From Massilia sp. NR 4-1 (GTDB taxonomy: Bacteria > Pseudomonadota > Gammaproteobacteria > Burkholderiales > Burkholderiaceae_D), in NCBI RefSeq assembly GCF_001191005.1, contig NZ_CP012201.1, positions 4,836,001-4,900,000 of the forward strand: a DNA stretch of 64,000 nucleotides. The letters are read 5' to 3'. This document shows, piece after piece, positions 18,301 through 27,090 of the stretch. Every line of letters starts with the position of its first letter. Position 1 is the first letter of the stretch. The notes under the pieces were generated by a model. It was not told where the DNA came from. It made no database searches and worked only from the letters and a program-made list of their open reading frames with translations. The translations under genes and the position numbers were made by a program.

Positions 18301-18514
18301 GACGTCCCTGGCCTTCCTGATGGGCGTATTGCCGCTGGTGTTTTCCAGCGGCCCGGGCGCCGAGATGCGCCAGTCCATGGGCACGGCGGTCTTCGCCGGG
18401 ATGATCGGTGTGACCGTCTTCGGCCTGGTATTCACGCCGCTGTTCTTTACCTTGCTGGCACGCCGCCGGCGCGAGCGGAACGCGGTGCCGCAGATGATGG
18501 GAGAGCAAGCATGA
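15365..18514 (+). CDS. RND efflux pump, HAE-1/AcrB-like inner-membrane transporter
   Basis: A 1049-residue protein, the usual size for AcrB/MexB. N-terminus MRFSHFFIQRPVFAAVLSI is typical of HAE-1. It has twelve predicted membrane segments in two halves. The TM4 proton-relay acids are in IGIVVDDAIVVVENVERH, and the second-half signature is GLAAKNAILIVEFARQ with the relay Lys. Two large periplasmic loops carry the porter and docking domains. It exports hydrophobic or amphiphilic compounds by proton antiport with its adaptor and NodT partner. Its stop overlaps the next start (ATGA), indicating translational coupling. Confidence 0.97.
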   Translation: MRFSHFFIQRPVFAAVLSILLTLIGAVAAFKLPISEFPEIVPPTVTIKATYPGASAQEIADTVAAPIEQELNGVDGMLYLSSQSVGDGKLTISAVFRPGTNVDEAQSLVQNRVAIAEPHLPEEVRRLGVAVKKSSPDLMMVVYFVSPKGTHDQQFISNYVSANVKDTLARLDGIGDLYTRGARDFSMRVWLDPAKVAAVGMTAPEVVAAIRRANVQVAAGVLNQPPGTGDGAYQMQVQTQGRLRSVEEFQSIVIAPSADGGGVVRLRDVARVEAGALDYTENGFVDDQTAVAIGVSQKPGSNALATADRVIAQLEQLKQKFPEDFNYHAYYNPTKFIRASIEKVRDTIFEAVLLVCLAVLLFLGSWRAALIPILAIPVSLVGTFALMAGMGYTLNTLSLFGLVLAIGIVVDDAIVVVENVERHIEHGLSPFEAARRSMNEVGFALIAIALVLVAVFVPTAFINGISGMFYRQFAVTIAASTVISALVSLTLSPALAAVLLKPRDAAYTASLAGRWMAGFDRVFGRLSAGYESLTGFTLSRRWLMLPLYLLLVALTVWRFGATPTGFVPQLDRGYAIVSIQLPPGSTLARTTEVVHDAAQRLLKQPGIAHTSAFAGTDGATFTSAPNAAVIFAVFKEFDERGREHLDGPAMLAAMRKTLAPVSSARVQVIPPPAVPGIGTGGGFKLLIRDVNGQGSQALQAVAREMVAAAAKLPSVANAFTPYNALTPQLKVDVDRTRAEMLGLTMDRINETMQSYLGSVFVNDMNLMGRVWRVTAQADAPYRRTPQDLAALKTRASNGAMVPLGSVASFSESTAPFRVPRYNLQPVAEIQGATKPGFSSGQTIAAMEELMRARLPAGFDYEWTELALQEKEAGGSTLVALALAVVFVYLLLAALFESWLLPLSVVLIVPMCVLAALLGVSWRGLDNNVLTQIGIVVLIGLAAKNAILIVEFARQAHADGASAAQAAVMAARTRLRPILMTSLAFLMGVLPLVFSSGPGAEMRQSMGTAVFAGMIGVTVFGLVFTPLFFTLLARRRRERNAVPQMMGEQA

Positions 18515-19932
18515 AGAAATGGCTATTACGCGCGAACGCGGCGGCTTGCGCGGCGGCGGGACTGGCCGCTTGCGCCGTGGGGCCGGATTACCGCAAGCCG
18601 GTGGCATCGGCATTGCCCGAGCGTCTGCCTTCGGTCGTGTCCGCGGCCGGCCAAGGTTTGCGCGAAGGTTTGCCGCAAGCCCTGTGGTGGCGCGAGTTCG
18701 GCGACGTCCGGCTGGAGGCGCTGGTGCAGCAGGCCTGGCAGGGCAATTACGACCTGCGCATTGCGCTGGCGCGGGTGCAGGCCGCATCCGAGCAGACCAA
18801 CGTGGCGCGTGCCGCGCGCTGGCCCGGCGCCAATCTGGAAGGCGCGGCCAGCCATGCGCGCCTGAACGCGGGCGAAAGCCCGGACGGTGTGGCGCGCATC
18901 GCCAATCCTGCGCAGGCCTCACTGGTCTTCGGCTGGGAGCTGGATCTGTTTGGCCGCGTGCGGCGCGGCGTGGAGGCGGCGCAGGCTTCGCAGGAAGAGC
19001 GCGAAGCCTGGCGTGAGGATATGCGGCGCCTGATCCTGGCCCAGGTGGTGGAAAGTTATCTGGAGCTGCGCGGCGCGCAGATGCTGGAATTATGCCTGCA
19101 GGCCCAGATCGACAACGAGCAGCAGACCTTCGGCCTGGTACGCGAACGTGTTGCCGCCGGCCGCGCTGCGCGCGCCGAGCAGCTGCGCTACGAAGCGCAA
19201 CTGAGCCTGCTGGCGGCGCGCCTGCCGCTCTACCGCGCCCAGACCCGCGCCGCGCGCAACCGTCTCGCCACCTTGAGCGGCTTGAGTCTGGACGCGGCGC
19301 CGCTGGCAGCCCTCGACCAGCCGCAGGCCTGGCGTCTGCCGGACAGCCTGCTGCTCGATGCGCCGGCCGCGCTGCTGGGACGCCGTCCCGACGTGCGTGC
19401 CGCCGAAAGGGCGCTGGCGGCGGCCACGGCGCGCGTTGGCGTGGCCAAGGCCAACCGTTTCCCGCGCATCAGCCTTGCGGCCCTGCTGGGCGGCGGCGGT
19501 GTGGCCGGCGAATGGTTGGGCGGCGAGGCATCGCGCTGGCGTGCCGGCGGCGCGCTGTCATGGCCGCTCTTCGACGGCGGCGCGCTCGCCGCCAGCCAGC
19601 GCGCCGCTTCCGCCGACGTCACGGCGGCGGCGGCCGGTTTCGACAAAGCCGTCGCCATCGCGCTGGAGGAAAGCGATACCGCCATCGCCAACTGGACGCA
19701 ACTGCGCCAGCGCGCGCGCCAGCTGCAAGGCGCGCAGGAACTGTCGGCCGAAAGCGCGCGGCTGGCGCGCATCCGCTACCGCGAAGGCACGGAAAGCCTG
19801 CTTGGCGTGCTGGAAGCGGAACGCACCGCGCTGGCCGCGCAAGAGCAGCTGCTCTCCGCCAGCCGCGACCTCGCCCTGGCCACCGCGCGCAGCTATGTCG
19901 CCGTCGCCGGTGGTTTCGACCAGGGCCATTGA
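18511..19932 (+). CDS. NodT/OprM-family outer membrane efflux lipoprotein
   Basis: A 473-residue protein. The signal peptide has the lipobox LAACAVGPDY, the standard start of NodT-family outer membrane factors. Two repeated OEP helical regions follow, with LLGRRPDVRAAERALAAATA and WPLFDGG typical of the family. It forms the trimeric TolC-like channel of this RND pump. The start overlaps the pump stop by 4 nt. It might also serve the type I secretion system 15 kb away, which has no TolC of its own, but that is speculation. Confidence 0.95.
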   Translation: MKKWLLRANAAACAAAGLAACAVGPDYRKPVASALPERLPSVVSAAGQGLREGLPQALWWREFGDVRLEALVQQAWQGNYDLRIALARVQAASEQTNVARAARWPGANLEGAASHARLNAGESPDGVARIANPAQASLVFGWELDLFGRVRRGVEAAQASQEEREAWREDMRRLILAQVVESYLELRGAQMLELCLQAQIDNEQQTFGLVRERVAAGRAARAEQLRYEAQLSLLAARLPLYRAQTRAARNRLATLSGLSLDAAPLAALDQPQAWRLPDSLLLDAPAALLGRRPDVRAAERALAAATARVGVAKANRFPRISLAALLGGGGVAGEWLGGEASRWRAGGALSWPLFDGGALAASQRAASADVTAAAAGFDKAVAIALEESDTAIANWTQLRQRARQLQGAQELSAESARLARIRYREGTESLLGVLEAERTALAAQEQLLSASRDLALATARSYVAVAGGFDQGH

Positions 19933-19953
19933 CCACTGATTAGAAAGGAATTT

Positions 19954-21162
19954 ATGTCGCATTCTCCCCTCCATGCCCAAGCGCGGCCCACCGCGCAGGG
20001 ACAGGCAACCATCGTGCTGAAACTGCTGCCCATCGTGCTGGCCGTCTTTGTCGGCTTTCTGACGATAGGTTTGCCGCTGCCGGTGCTGCCCCTGCACTTG
20101 CAGAACACCTTGGGCATGAACACCCTGGTGGTCGGCCTGACGGTCGGCAGCCAGTTCGCCTTTGCCTTGCTGTCGCGCGCCTGGGCCGGTGGCCTGGCCG
20201 ACACGCGCGGCGCGCGGCGCGCCGTCCTCAGCGGCCTGCTGGTGGCCGCCGCTTCGGGCATCGCCTATCTCTGCTCGCTGGCCTTCACCGGGCAGCCCTC
20301 CACGGCGCTGACCGTGCTGCTGCTGGGACGCCTGCTGCTGGGCTGCGGCGAAAGCCTGGTGGTGACGGGCGCCTTGAGCTGGGGCGTGGGTTTGGTCGGA
20401 CCGCAGAACGCGGGCAAGGTCATGGCCTGGGTCGGCATCGCCATGTATGGCGCCTACGCGCTCGGCGCGCCGGCCGGCATGGCGCTGTACAGCACCTATG
20501 GCTTTGCCGGCGTCGCCAGCGCCACCGCCCTGGTGCCGCTGCTGGCATTGCTCATCGTGCTGCCGGTGCGCGGCATCGCGCCCGCCGCCGCGCGCCGCCT
20601 ACCGTTCTATAAAGTACTGGGCAGCGTCTGGGTACCGGGCCTGGGTCTGGCCTTGTGCAGCACCGGCTTCGGCGTCATCACCGCCTTCATCGCCCTGCTG
20701 TTCGCCGCCCGCCACTGGGACAACGCCGCGCTGGCCTTCACCGCCTTCGGCCTGGCCTTCATCGGCGCCCGCCTGCTGTTCGGCCACCTGCCCGACAAGA
20801 TCGGCGGCGCGCGCGTGGCTCTAGTCTGCGTGCTGATCGAAGCGCTCGGCCAGTTGCTGATCTGGGGCGCCGAGCACAGCCTGGCAGCCTACGTCGGCGC
20901 CGCCCTGACCGGCTTCGGCTACTCGCTCGCCTTCCCCGGCTTCGGCGTCGAAGCGGTGCGCCGCGCCCCGCCGCAAAGCCGCGGCGCCGCCATGGGCGCC
21001 TTCGTCGCCTTCCTCGACATCTCGCTCGGCCTGACCGGCCCGGCCGCCGGCGCCATTGCCACGGCGGCCGGCGTCAATGCCGTCTACCTGTGCGGCGCCG
21101 TGCTGGTCCTGCTCTCGGCCCTGGTCGCCGCCTGGCTCTGCACCAGGAAAGCGCCGGCCTGA
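19954..21162 (+). CDS. MFS transporter, YhhS/YfcJ-like
   Basis: A 402-residue protein with twelve predicted membrane segments. The loop 2-3 motif is GGLADTRGARRAV, and the second-half GHLPDKIGGARVAL repeats it. The layout resembles the YhhS/YfcJ subgroup, often labelled arabinose or multidrug transporters. It starts 21 nt after the NodT gene behind AGAAAGGAA, so it is probably part of the efflux operon. The substrate cannot be read from the sequence. Confidence 0.85.
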   Translation: MSHSPLHAQARPTAQGQATIVLKLLPIVLAVFVGFLTIGLPLPVLPLHLQNTLGMNTLVVGLTVGSQFAFALLSRAWAGGLADTRGARRAVLSGLLVAAASGIAYLCSLAFTGQPSTALTVLLLGRLLLGCGESLVVTGALSWGVGLVGPQNAGKVMAWVGIAMYGAYALGAPAGMALYSTYGFAGVASATALVPLLALLIVLPVRGIAPAAARRLPFYKVLGSVWVPGLGLALCSTGFGVITAFIALLFAARHWDNAALAFTAFGLAFIGARLLFGHLPDKIGGARVALVCVLIEALGQLLIWGAEHSLAAYVGAALTGFGYSLAFPGFGVEAVRRAPPQSRGAAMGAFVAFLDISLGLTGPAAGAIATAAGVNAVYLCGAVLVLLSALVAAWLCTRKAPA

Positions 21163-21195
21163 GCCAGCCGGCTTTGCGCGCGCCGGGCGCTGTGC

Positions 21196-24099
21196 CTATG
21201 GTGCGGTGGCGAGAGGGCGCAGCGTGTAGCGGCCGCCGTTCTTGACGCTGAAATAGAGGGTGCCTTCCTGGGCGCTGACCGGGCCGTCGAAGCGGAACGT
21301 GCCGTCTTCGGCGACGACGCTCCAGTTGCCGGGCGCCAGTGCGGTGATTAGCACCTTGAGTTCGCCGCTGAAGGCGGGCAGGGTGAAGCTGGCGCTGCTG
21401 GCGAGATCCTCGGTCGAGTTGGCAAACAAGACGGCGCGGTCGGCGATTTTGGCACCGACCAGGGCATCGTTCTCGCCGCCCAGCGCTGCCGTGGCCAAGG
21501 GCGTGGAAGCGGGGCCGCTGGCGTCCAGCACCTGCATGATGTTGAGGAAGCTGTCTTGCTCCCGCTCATACTTCGGCCGCAGTTCGATGCGGTAGCTGCC
21601 GCCCTCTTCGCTATTGTTGGCGCGGTTCGGGGCTTGCGGGTAGTTCACATAGGTTTCGCTGACGGGATCGAAGACCGCGTACTCCAGATCCTTGCCGCCG
21701 ACGATGGCGATGCTGCGGTCGCTGGGCAGAAGGGTGTGGTTCACCAGTTTGCCGTTGTAGCCATTGTCGGTGCGCGTAATGGTGGTGACGGTGTGTTCGC
21801 TGACCTCGGGTTTGCCGACGCTGTGCAGCAGCCAGGTCTTGTCGAAGCTCGGATGGCTGGCGGCGATCCGGTCATGCACCAGCAGGGCCGCCGGATGGGC
21901 ATTGTCCTTCAGGTTGAGGAAGACGAAGGCGCGCGTATAGTCGCGCACCTTGGCCGAGTAAGCCTGGCTCAGATTGCCCTTCAGGTAGGAGTAGTCCGGC
22001 CGGCTGGCCGCCTCGGTCCCGCCGCCGATCTGCCGGTGCAGCTCGGTGCTGACGATGCGCTGCGCCATATCCTCATCGCTGCCGGGTTCGTCCAGATGGC
22101 GCTGGCCGCCGTCATTGGCATAGCCGGGAATGATGACTTCCGACTTGTCCATGACCAGCATGGCATTGTGGGCCACGGTGCGCTTGTGGTAATTCCGGTC
22201 GTGCGGGCTGTTGTACTCGTGCTTGTCGTCGACGCCGGAATAGATGCCGGAGTCGATCGCCAGCCCGCCTTTGTAGTACAGCTGGAAATGGCCGGCGTCG
22301 AGGTGCTGGTGGTTGCCGAAATGCGTCAGCCCCAGCTTCATGGTGGCGACCGCCACGGGCGAGTCGAGCTGCACCGCATTGTCCTTGGTCCAGCCGGTGC
22401 GCGCGATCATCATGCCGATCGGGGCGCTGGCATAGTAGCTGAGCGGCAGATCTTCCAGGCTGCTCTTGGCTGCCAGGTCGGGATCGTTGAACAAGACCAG
22501 CCACAGATCGTCGGCCACTTCCCAGCCCGCCAGCTGGCGGCGGAACTCGCCACGCAGGGTGGCGTTGCGGTACAGCGCGCCCGGTAGCATGAACGCGGGC
22601 GGCGCGGCCCAGTAGCCACGCAATCCGGTATACGAGCCGATGAAGGAGTCGCCATCGCGCATCAACTGGCCGTCCGGACGGCGCATATACAGCCACTGCT
22701 GAGGCAGATTCTGCTGGTCGGCCTCGAACACCGGCCCGCGGCCCATGCGGCGATACATCCATTCGGTAAATACATCCCACATATAGCGCACTGCGCCGTA
22801 GGAGTCGCCCTGGTGGTGGCCGCCGGCCTGGTACAGCGTCCGGCGCGGCTCGATGTATTTGTGGAAGAAGCGGCCGGCCGTGATGCGATAAATATTGGGA
22901 ACCTCGTCATAGAAGGCGATGCCGCCGCTCAGCTGGTCGCGCAGCAATTGCGCTTCGCTGCCGTGGCTGGTGAACTGGTTTTGCTTCAGCGGCGGGAAGC
23001 CGATTTCCATGCGCTGGGCCTGCTCCAGATAGCGCAGGACGAGGAGGTCGCGCAAGGCTTTCCTATTTACCAGCAGTTTGGCGCACCAGTCGTAGACGAT
23101 GGCACTCAGCAGCAACGCATTGCCCTGGGTGCGGGCGTTGCTGGCGCCAGCATAGCAGACCGGGTGGTTCAGGTAGACCGTGGCCAGGCGCAAGGCCTTT
23201 TCGCCGCGCGCCGCGTCATCCTCGACCAGGTACAGCAAGGCGTTGGCTTGTACGCTCTTGACGGCGGTTGCGCAGTCCGGCACATCCTTGCCGTCCTTGT
23301 CTTTCATGGTCGGGAAGGTCGCTTCCGTCAGATCTGCGGCGGCGAACAGCCGCGACCATGCCTTGTTGAGCGCCCAGTATTCGCGCAGCTCGGGATTGGC
23401 CGGCAGGGAAGCCGGCAGGTTCATCTTGCCAACCCTATCGCGCAGCGTCTTGATGCCTTGAATCTGCTCGGCGCTGCTCAGGAACAGGCGGGGATGGACG
23501 CCGGCCGGTGGGAAGACCGGTGGCGCCGGGATGTTGGGCGGCAGCGGGATGGCATTGTCCACGGTTGGCGCCGCGTCCGTGGCGCCGGGTTGGTAGGCGG
23601 ACAAGGAGGTGAAGAGCAGGCGGTCCAGGCGGACATTGCTGCGGCGATATTTGATCTGGAGCGTATGCCTACCGGCCGGCAGGGTGCCGCTCTGGCCGAG
23701 CTTGAGCCATACCCATTCGCCGGCCTTGGGAATGTACTGGGCGCTATAGTTCTGCCCATCGAGCGCGGCGAAGAAGGAATTGGCGGTCAGCAGGTCGGGG
23801 GCATACGCCTTGACCCAGATGGCGTAGTTGGCCTGGTGGTCGAGCTCCACGGTGTAACTGAGTTCCGGCGCGCTGCTGTTGTCCACGGTATTACGCTGGG
23901 ACACGTTCAGCGGTGCGACGTAGAACTGCTTGGCATCCGGGTCCAAGGCGATTTTTTTCCAGGGGCTGTCGGGCGTGACACCGTCCTCCGCCTCGATGAG
24001 GGTTTCGCCGCGCACGGGGACGGTTTGGGCGTGGAGTGCCGGTTGCTGCGCCAGGAATGCGAGCGCGAGTGCCAAGCGGTGTGGGAGCCACCTCGTCAT
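21196..24099 (-). CDS. Heparinase II/III-family polysaccharide lyase with N-terminal carbohydrate-binding-like domain
   Basis: A 967-residue secreted protein (signal peptide to about residue 24, LHA-QTVP). Residues about 30-165 form a beta-sandwich resembling CBM6/35-like modules. A helical toroid (200-560) follows, and then the heparinase II/III beta domain with THFGNHQHLDAGHFQLYYKG and GIYSG. The conserved Asn/His/Tyr residues there are consistent with beta-elimination of uronic-acid polysaccharides (heparin-like, alginate or similar). Unlike PUL-type lyases, it has no SusCD or sulfatase partners here. Convergent with the MFS gene ending at 21162. Confidence 0.8.
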   Translation of the reverse strand: MTRWLPHRLALALAFLAQQPALHAQTVPVRGETLIEAEDGVTPDSPWKKIALDPDAKQFYVAPLNVSQRNTVDNSSAPELSYTVELDHQANYAIWVKAYAPDLLTANSFFAALDGQNYSAQYIPKAGEWVWLKLGQSGTLPAGRHTLQIKYRRSNVRLDRLLFTSLSAYQPGATDAAPTVDNAIPLPPNIPAPPVFPPAGVHPRLFLSSAEQIQGIKTLRDRVGKMNLPASLPANPELREYWALNKAWSRLFAAADLTEATFPTMKDKDGKDVPDCATAVKSVQANALLYLVEDDAARGEKALRLATVYLNHPVCYAGASNARTQGNALLLSAIVYDWCAKLLVNRKALRDLLVLRYLEQAQRMEIGFPPLKQNQFTSHGSEAQLLRDQLSGGIAFYDEVPNIYRITAGRFFHKYIEPRRTLYQAGGHHQGDSYGAVRYMWDVFTEWMYRRMGRGPVFEADQQNLPQQWLYMRRPDGQLMRDGDSFIGSYTGLRGYWAAPPAFMLPGALYRNATLRGEFRRQLAGWEVADDLWLVLFNDPDLAAKSSLEDLPLSYYASAPIGMMIARTGWTKDNAVQLDSPVAVATMKLGLTHFGNHQHLDAGHFQLYYKGGLAIDSGIYSGVDDKHEYNSPHDRNYHKRTVAHNAMLVMDKSEVIIPGYANDGGQRHLDEPGSDEDMAQRIVSTELHRQIGGGTEAASRPDYSYLKGNLSQAYSAKVRDYTRAFVFLNLKDNAHPAALLVHDRIAASHPSFDKTWLLHSVGKPEVSEHTVTTITRTDNGYNGKLVNHTLLPSDRSIAIVGGKDLEYAVFDPVSETYVNYPQAPNRANNSEEGGSYRIELRPKYEREQDSFLNIMQVLDASGPASTPLATAALGGENDALVGAKIADRAVLFANSTEDLASSASFTLPAFSGELKVLITALAPGNWSVVAEDGTFRFDGPVSAQEGTLYFSVKNGGRYTLRPLATAP

Positions 24100-24159
24100 G
24101 AATCTATCCTTTGCAGAGGGAAGATGAATGTAAGGTGAAATTATATATTGATAATATTT

Positions 24160-24205
24160 TCAAAAAATCATTTAAATGGGCCGGCCGCATGGCCGGCCCA
24201 GGGGT
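24160..24205 (-). terminator. Probable terminator of the DHA2 pump gene
   Basis: The inverted repeat GGGCCGGC / GCCGGCCC at 24179-24201 is followed on the minus strand by an AT-rich stretch with a run of T (revcomp of the AAAAAATCA region). It lies just beyond the stop at 24206. Confidence 0.55.
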
Positions 24206-25615
24206 TTATGGCGTGGGACTGTCTGGGCGCAGCGTCAGCGAGGCGAGGGCGGCGGCCAGGCTGAGCACGGCGGTGGCGCTGAAGGCGGCCTGGTAGCCGG
24301 CCAGCGCGGATTGCTGGGCGGCGATGGCGTGCACCAAGGTGCTGAGCAGGGCGATGCCGAGCGCGGCGCCGAGCTGGCGCGCGGTGTTGAACAGGCCGGA
24401 GGCCAGACCGGCTTCGCGGCCGGGCACGCCCGCCAGCGCGGTGTGGGTGGCGGTCATCAGCATCAGGCCCAGGCCGAGGCCGGTCAGCAGGGTGGGGCCG
24501 AGCACGTCGTTGGCGAACACCGGCTGGGCCGGCATATGGCTCAGCCATTGCAGGCCGGCGGCGCTGCACAGGCCGCCATAGAAGGGCAGGCGGCGCAGGC
24601 CGCCATCCATCAGCGGCCGCGAAACGATGGCGGCCACGGCGAGCGCCAAACTCATGGGCAGCAGGGCGAGGCCGGTGTCGAGCACGCCGTAGCCGGCCAC
24701 TTGCTGCAGGACCAGGGAGGTCAGGTAGCTGGCGGCCGTCAGCGAGGCGCCCAAGCCTAACACGACAAGATTACCCATGCGGACATTGTGCAGGCGGAAG
24801 ATGGACAGGGGCAGCAGGGGCTGGGTCACGCGCCGTTCGCGCTGGAGGAAGGCGGCCAGCAGCAGCACGGCGGCGCCCAGGGCCAGCAGCACCGGCGGAT
24901 TGGCCCAGCCCTGCGCCGCGCCCTGGGACAGGCCGTAGATCAGTGCGCCCATGCCCAGCGTGACGCTGGCCGCGCCGGCCAGGTCCAGGGGCTGGCGCTG
25001 GCCCGGTGCCGCCGTGCCGCCGCCTTGCAGGCTGAGCGAGACGGCCGCCATCAGGAGCAGGCCGGGCGGCACATTGACGAACATGACCCAGCGCCATCCG
25101 GCCTGGGCGGTCAGTACGGCGCCGATCAGCACGCCGCAGGCCGAGGCGATGGCGCTGGAGGCGGCCCAGCAGGAAATCGCGCGGCCGCGCGCGGCACCAT
25201 GCGGGTAGACGGCGACGATGACGGCCAGGGTCGAGGTGGCGAGGGCCGAGGCGCCCAGGCCTTGCACGGCGCGCGCGCCGAGCAGCAGGGCGGGGCTGGC
25301 GGCCAGTCCGCCGGCCAGGCTGGCCAGGGTGAACACGGCCAGCCCGGCCTGCAGTACGCGGCGCCGGCCGAACAGGTCGCCAGCGCGCGCGGCCAGCAGC
25401 ATGCAGCCGCCCAGTACTAATAGATAGGCGTCGACCACCCAGGGCAGCTGGCTGGCCGACAGGCCCAGCTCGGCCTGCATGCTGGGCAGGGCGACGTTGA
25501 CGATGGCGCCATCCATCACCACCATGAAGGAGGACAGGCAGGCGATGGCGACCGCCACCCAGGGCGGCAAATGGGGGCGCAAGAGCGCGGGCGGCAGGGC
25601 GATGGGGGTGGACAT
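24206..25615 (-). CDS. DHA2 (EmrB/QacA)-type MFS drug exporter
   Basis: A 469-residue protein with about fourteen membrane segments. The N-terminus has MVVMDGAIVNVALPSMQ, the DHA2 motif. Loop 2-3 has GDLFGRRRVLQAG, and TM5 motif C appears as GVLIGAVLTAQAGWRWVMFVN. It exports drugs or metabolites by proton antiport. No EmrA-type adaptor is adjacent. The divergent AraC gene 111 nt away probably controls it. AAGGAGAA lies upstream of the ATG. Confidence 0.92.
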   Translation of the reverse strand: MSTPIALPPALLRPHLPPWVAVAIACLSSFMVVMDGAIVNVALPSMQAELGLSASQLPWVVDAYLLVLGGCMLLAARAGDLFGRRRVLQAGLAVFTLASLAGGLAASPALLLGARAVQGLGASALATSTLAVIVAVYPHGAARGRAISCWAASSAIASACGVLIGAVLTAQAGWRWVMFVNVPPGLLLMAAVSLSLQGGGTAAPGQRQPLDLAGAASVTLGMGALIYGLSQGAAQGWANPPVLLALGAAVLLLAAFLQRERRVTQPLLPLSIFRLHNVRMGNLVVLGLGASLTAASYLTSLVLQQVAGYGVLDTGLALLPMSLALAVAAIVSRPLMDGGLRRLPFYGGLCSAAGLQWLSHMPAQPVFANDVLGPTLLTGLGLGLMLMTATHTALAGVPGREAGLASGLFNTARQLGAALGIALLSTLVHAIAAQQSALAGYQAAFSATAVLSLAAALASLTLRPDSPTP

Positions 25616-25726
25616 ACGGTTCTCCTTGGTCAGGGTGGCGGCCGGCCGGCCGCCTTGCCTCCAGTGTTAGACAAGCCCGGCCTGCGGTGATATCGTTGTT
25701 TAGACTAAAAATAGCGAAATCCAGCC
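25616..25726. promoter_or_regulatory. Divergent promoter region with paired TGTTTAGAC-like sites
   Basis: Two similar sites in direct orientation, TGTTAGAC at 25665 and TGTTTAGAC at 25697, are spaced by about three helical turns. An 18-nt perfect palindrome (GGCGGCCGG / CCGGCCGCC) lies at 25638-25655. Direct repeats between an AraC gene and its divergent target are typical AraC-family operators. Binding is inferred from position only. Confidence 0.35.
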
Positions 25727-26578
25727 ATGCTGCCTGATCTGTTCCCGCCGTCTGCCAGCGCCGCGCCGTCCGACCCGGCGGCCGGGCCGGCGTGCGACCC
25801 GGCCGAGCGCGCCGACGGCCCGGCCCTGATCGCGCTGTGGGCGGCCGACGAGCGCAACCCCGAGTTCGGCCTCGGCACCCGCGAGTACGATTGGCACCAC
25901 CACCTGCGCGGCCAGCTGTTTTGCGTGGAAAGCGGCCTGATCCACGTACGCACGCGCCACGGTTCATGGCTGCTGCCGCCGCACCGGGCCGGCTGGATTC
26001 CGCCGGGCGAGGCGCACCAGATCAGCATCAGCGGCGCCATGAGCGGCTGGGCGGTGCTGGTGGCGCCGGCCGCCAGCGCCGTGCTGCCGGCCCAGCCCTG
26101 TGTCATGGGCAACAGCGCCCTGCTGCGCGCCCTGGTGCAGCGCGCGGCGGACTGGAGCGGCCAGTGCCCGCTCAGCGCGCACCAGGAACGCTTGCTGGCC
26201 GTGCTGCTGGACGAGGTCGCGCTGGCGCCGCGCGAACGCTTGCATCTGCCCCTGCCCAGCGACCGCCGCCTGCAGCGCATCGCGGCCGCCATCCTGGCCG
26301 AGCCGGGCGCGGGCCGCACCCTGGCGCAGTGGGCGGCCTGGGGCGGCTTGTCGGCGCGCAGCCTGAGCCGGTTATTCCTGGCCGAAACCGGCTGCAGCTT
26401 CGCCCAGTGGCGCCAGCAGGCCCAATTGCTGCGCGCGCTGGAGCGCCTGGCCCAGGGCGAGCCGGTGGCGAGCGTGGCCGACGCGCTCGGCTATGCCAAT
26501 CCGAGCAGCTTCATCGCCATGTTCCGCCGCAGCTTCGGCGACTCCCCCGCCCGCTATTTTTCCGGCAAGCGCGACTAA
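25727..26578 (+). CDS. AraC-family transcriptional regulator
   Basis: A 283-residue protein. N-terminal cupin-like sensor: YDWHHHLRGQLFCVESGLIHV with the His-rich motif, then RAGWIPPGEAHQ. The C-terminal AraC double HTH (about 180-283) has TLAQWAAWGGLSARSLSRLF and ends VADALGYANPSSFIAMFRRSFG, followed by SPARYF. This type (RmlC-cupin sensor) often represses or activates an adjacent exporter. It is divergent from the DHA2 pump, and that pump is its likely target. Confidence 0.92.
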   Translation: MLPDLFPPSASAAPSDPAAGPACDPAERADGPALIALWAADERNPEFGLGTREYDWHHHLRGQLFCVESGLIHVRTRHGSWLLPPHRAGWIPPGEAHQISISGAMSGWAVLVAPAASAVLPAQPCVMGNSALLRALVQRAADWSGQCPLSAHQERLLAVLLDEVALAPRERLHLPLPSDRRLQRIAAAILAEPGAGRTLAQWAAWGGLSARSLSRLFLAETGCSFAQWRQQAQLLRALERLAQGEPVASVADALGYANPSSFIAMFRRSFGDSPARYFSGKRD

Positions 26579-27090
26579 ATTTCCGCCTATCCCCGATTCA
26601 GAGGATGGGTGTGGTCTTGCTGTAAACATATCTTAATTATTTGATAGCACTCCCTCGCCGCCCCAGGGAAGACCCTGCCGCCACGCCCTGAAACCATGTT
26701 TCTCTTGCATGTAAGCAATGAAAACTTGCTTTTTCGTCGAGTTGTGGGGTCGATACATGGTGAAAATAAAGTGCTGTCTGGAAACATCCGCAGGTTATAC
26801 TTGCCGCTGATCAAGATACCCCGTGGCGTTTGCCACTGCCCGCTTCGTGTTCTTCAGACAGCTGATCGGGCCGGGTCGTTTTGTTACTTTCCGTGGCTAA
26901 AGTTCAGCAAATTGTTGACGTTAAGAATGGAAAGCGGGCTTGCTACGACGCAATTAGTTGAGTGGCAACAAATAAAAAAAGTAACACCCAGCAGCAATAC
27001 AGGTAGATAGAGAGTGGAGTCGCAGGCTTGGCCGACATCTCCATTTATCCAGACAGAACTTCAGTAGCAGTACCCCAAGGAGAATGGAAA
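26579..27090. promoter_or_regulatory. AT-rich leader upstream of giant repeat protein 1, 512 nt
   Basis: Clearly lower GC than the surroundings. A TATACT hexamer at 26796-26801 could be a -10 element, but its -35 side is poor. An AAGGAG ribosome binding site at 27077-27082 sets the giant gene start. A reading frame at 26696-27010 encodes no recognisable protein and is not called. Long AT-rich leaders like this often carry silencing or regulatory protein sites for surface-protein genes; none can be demonstrated here. Confidence 0.45.

Noticed and set aside
26696..27010. Possible 104-residue protein before giant 1
   Set aside because: No ribosome binding site, mixed composition and no recognisable features. 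The interval is more likely regulatory leader.
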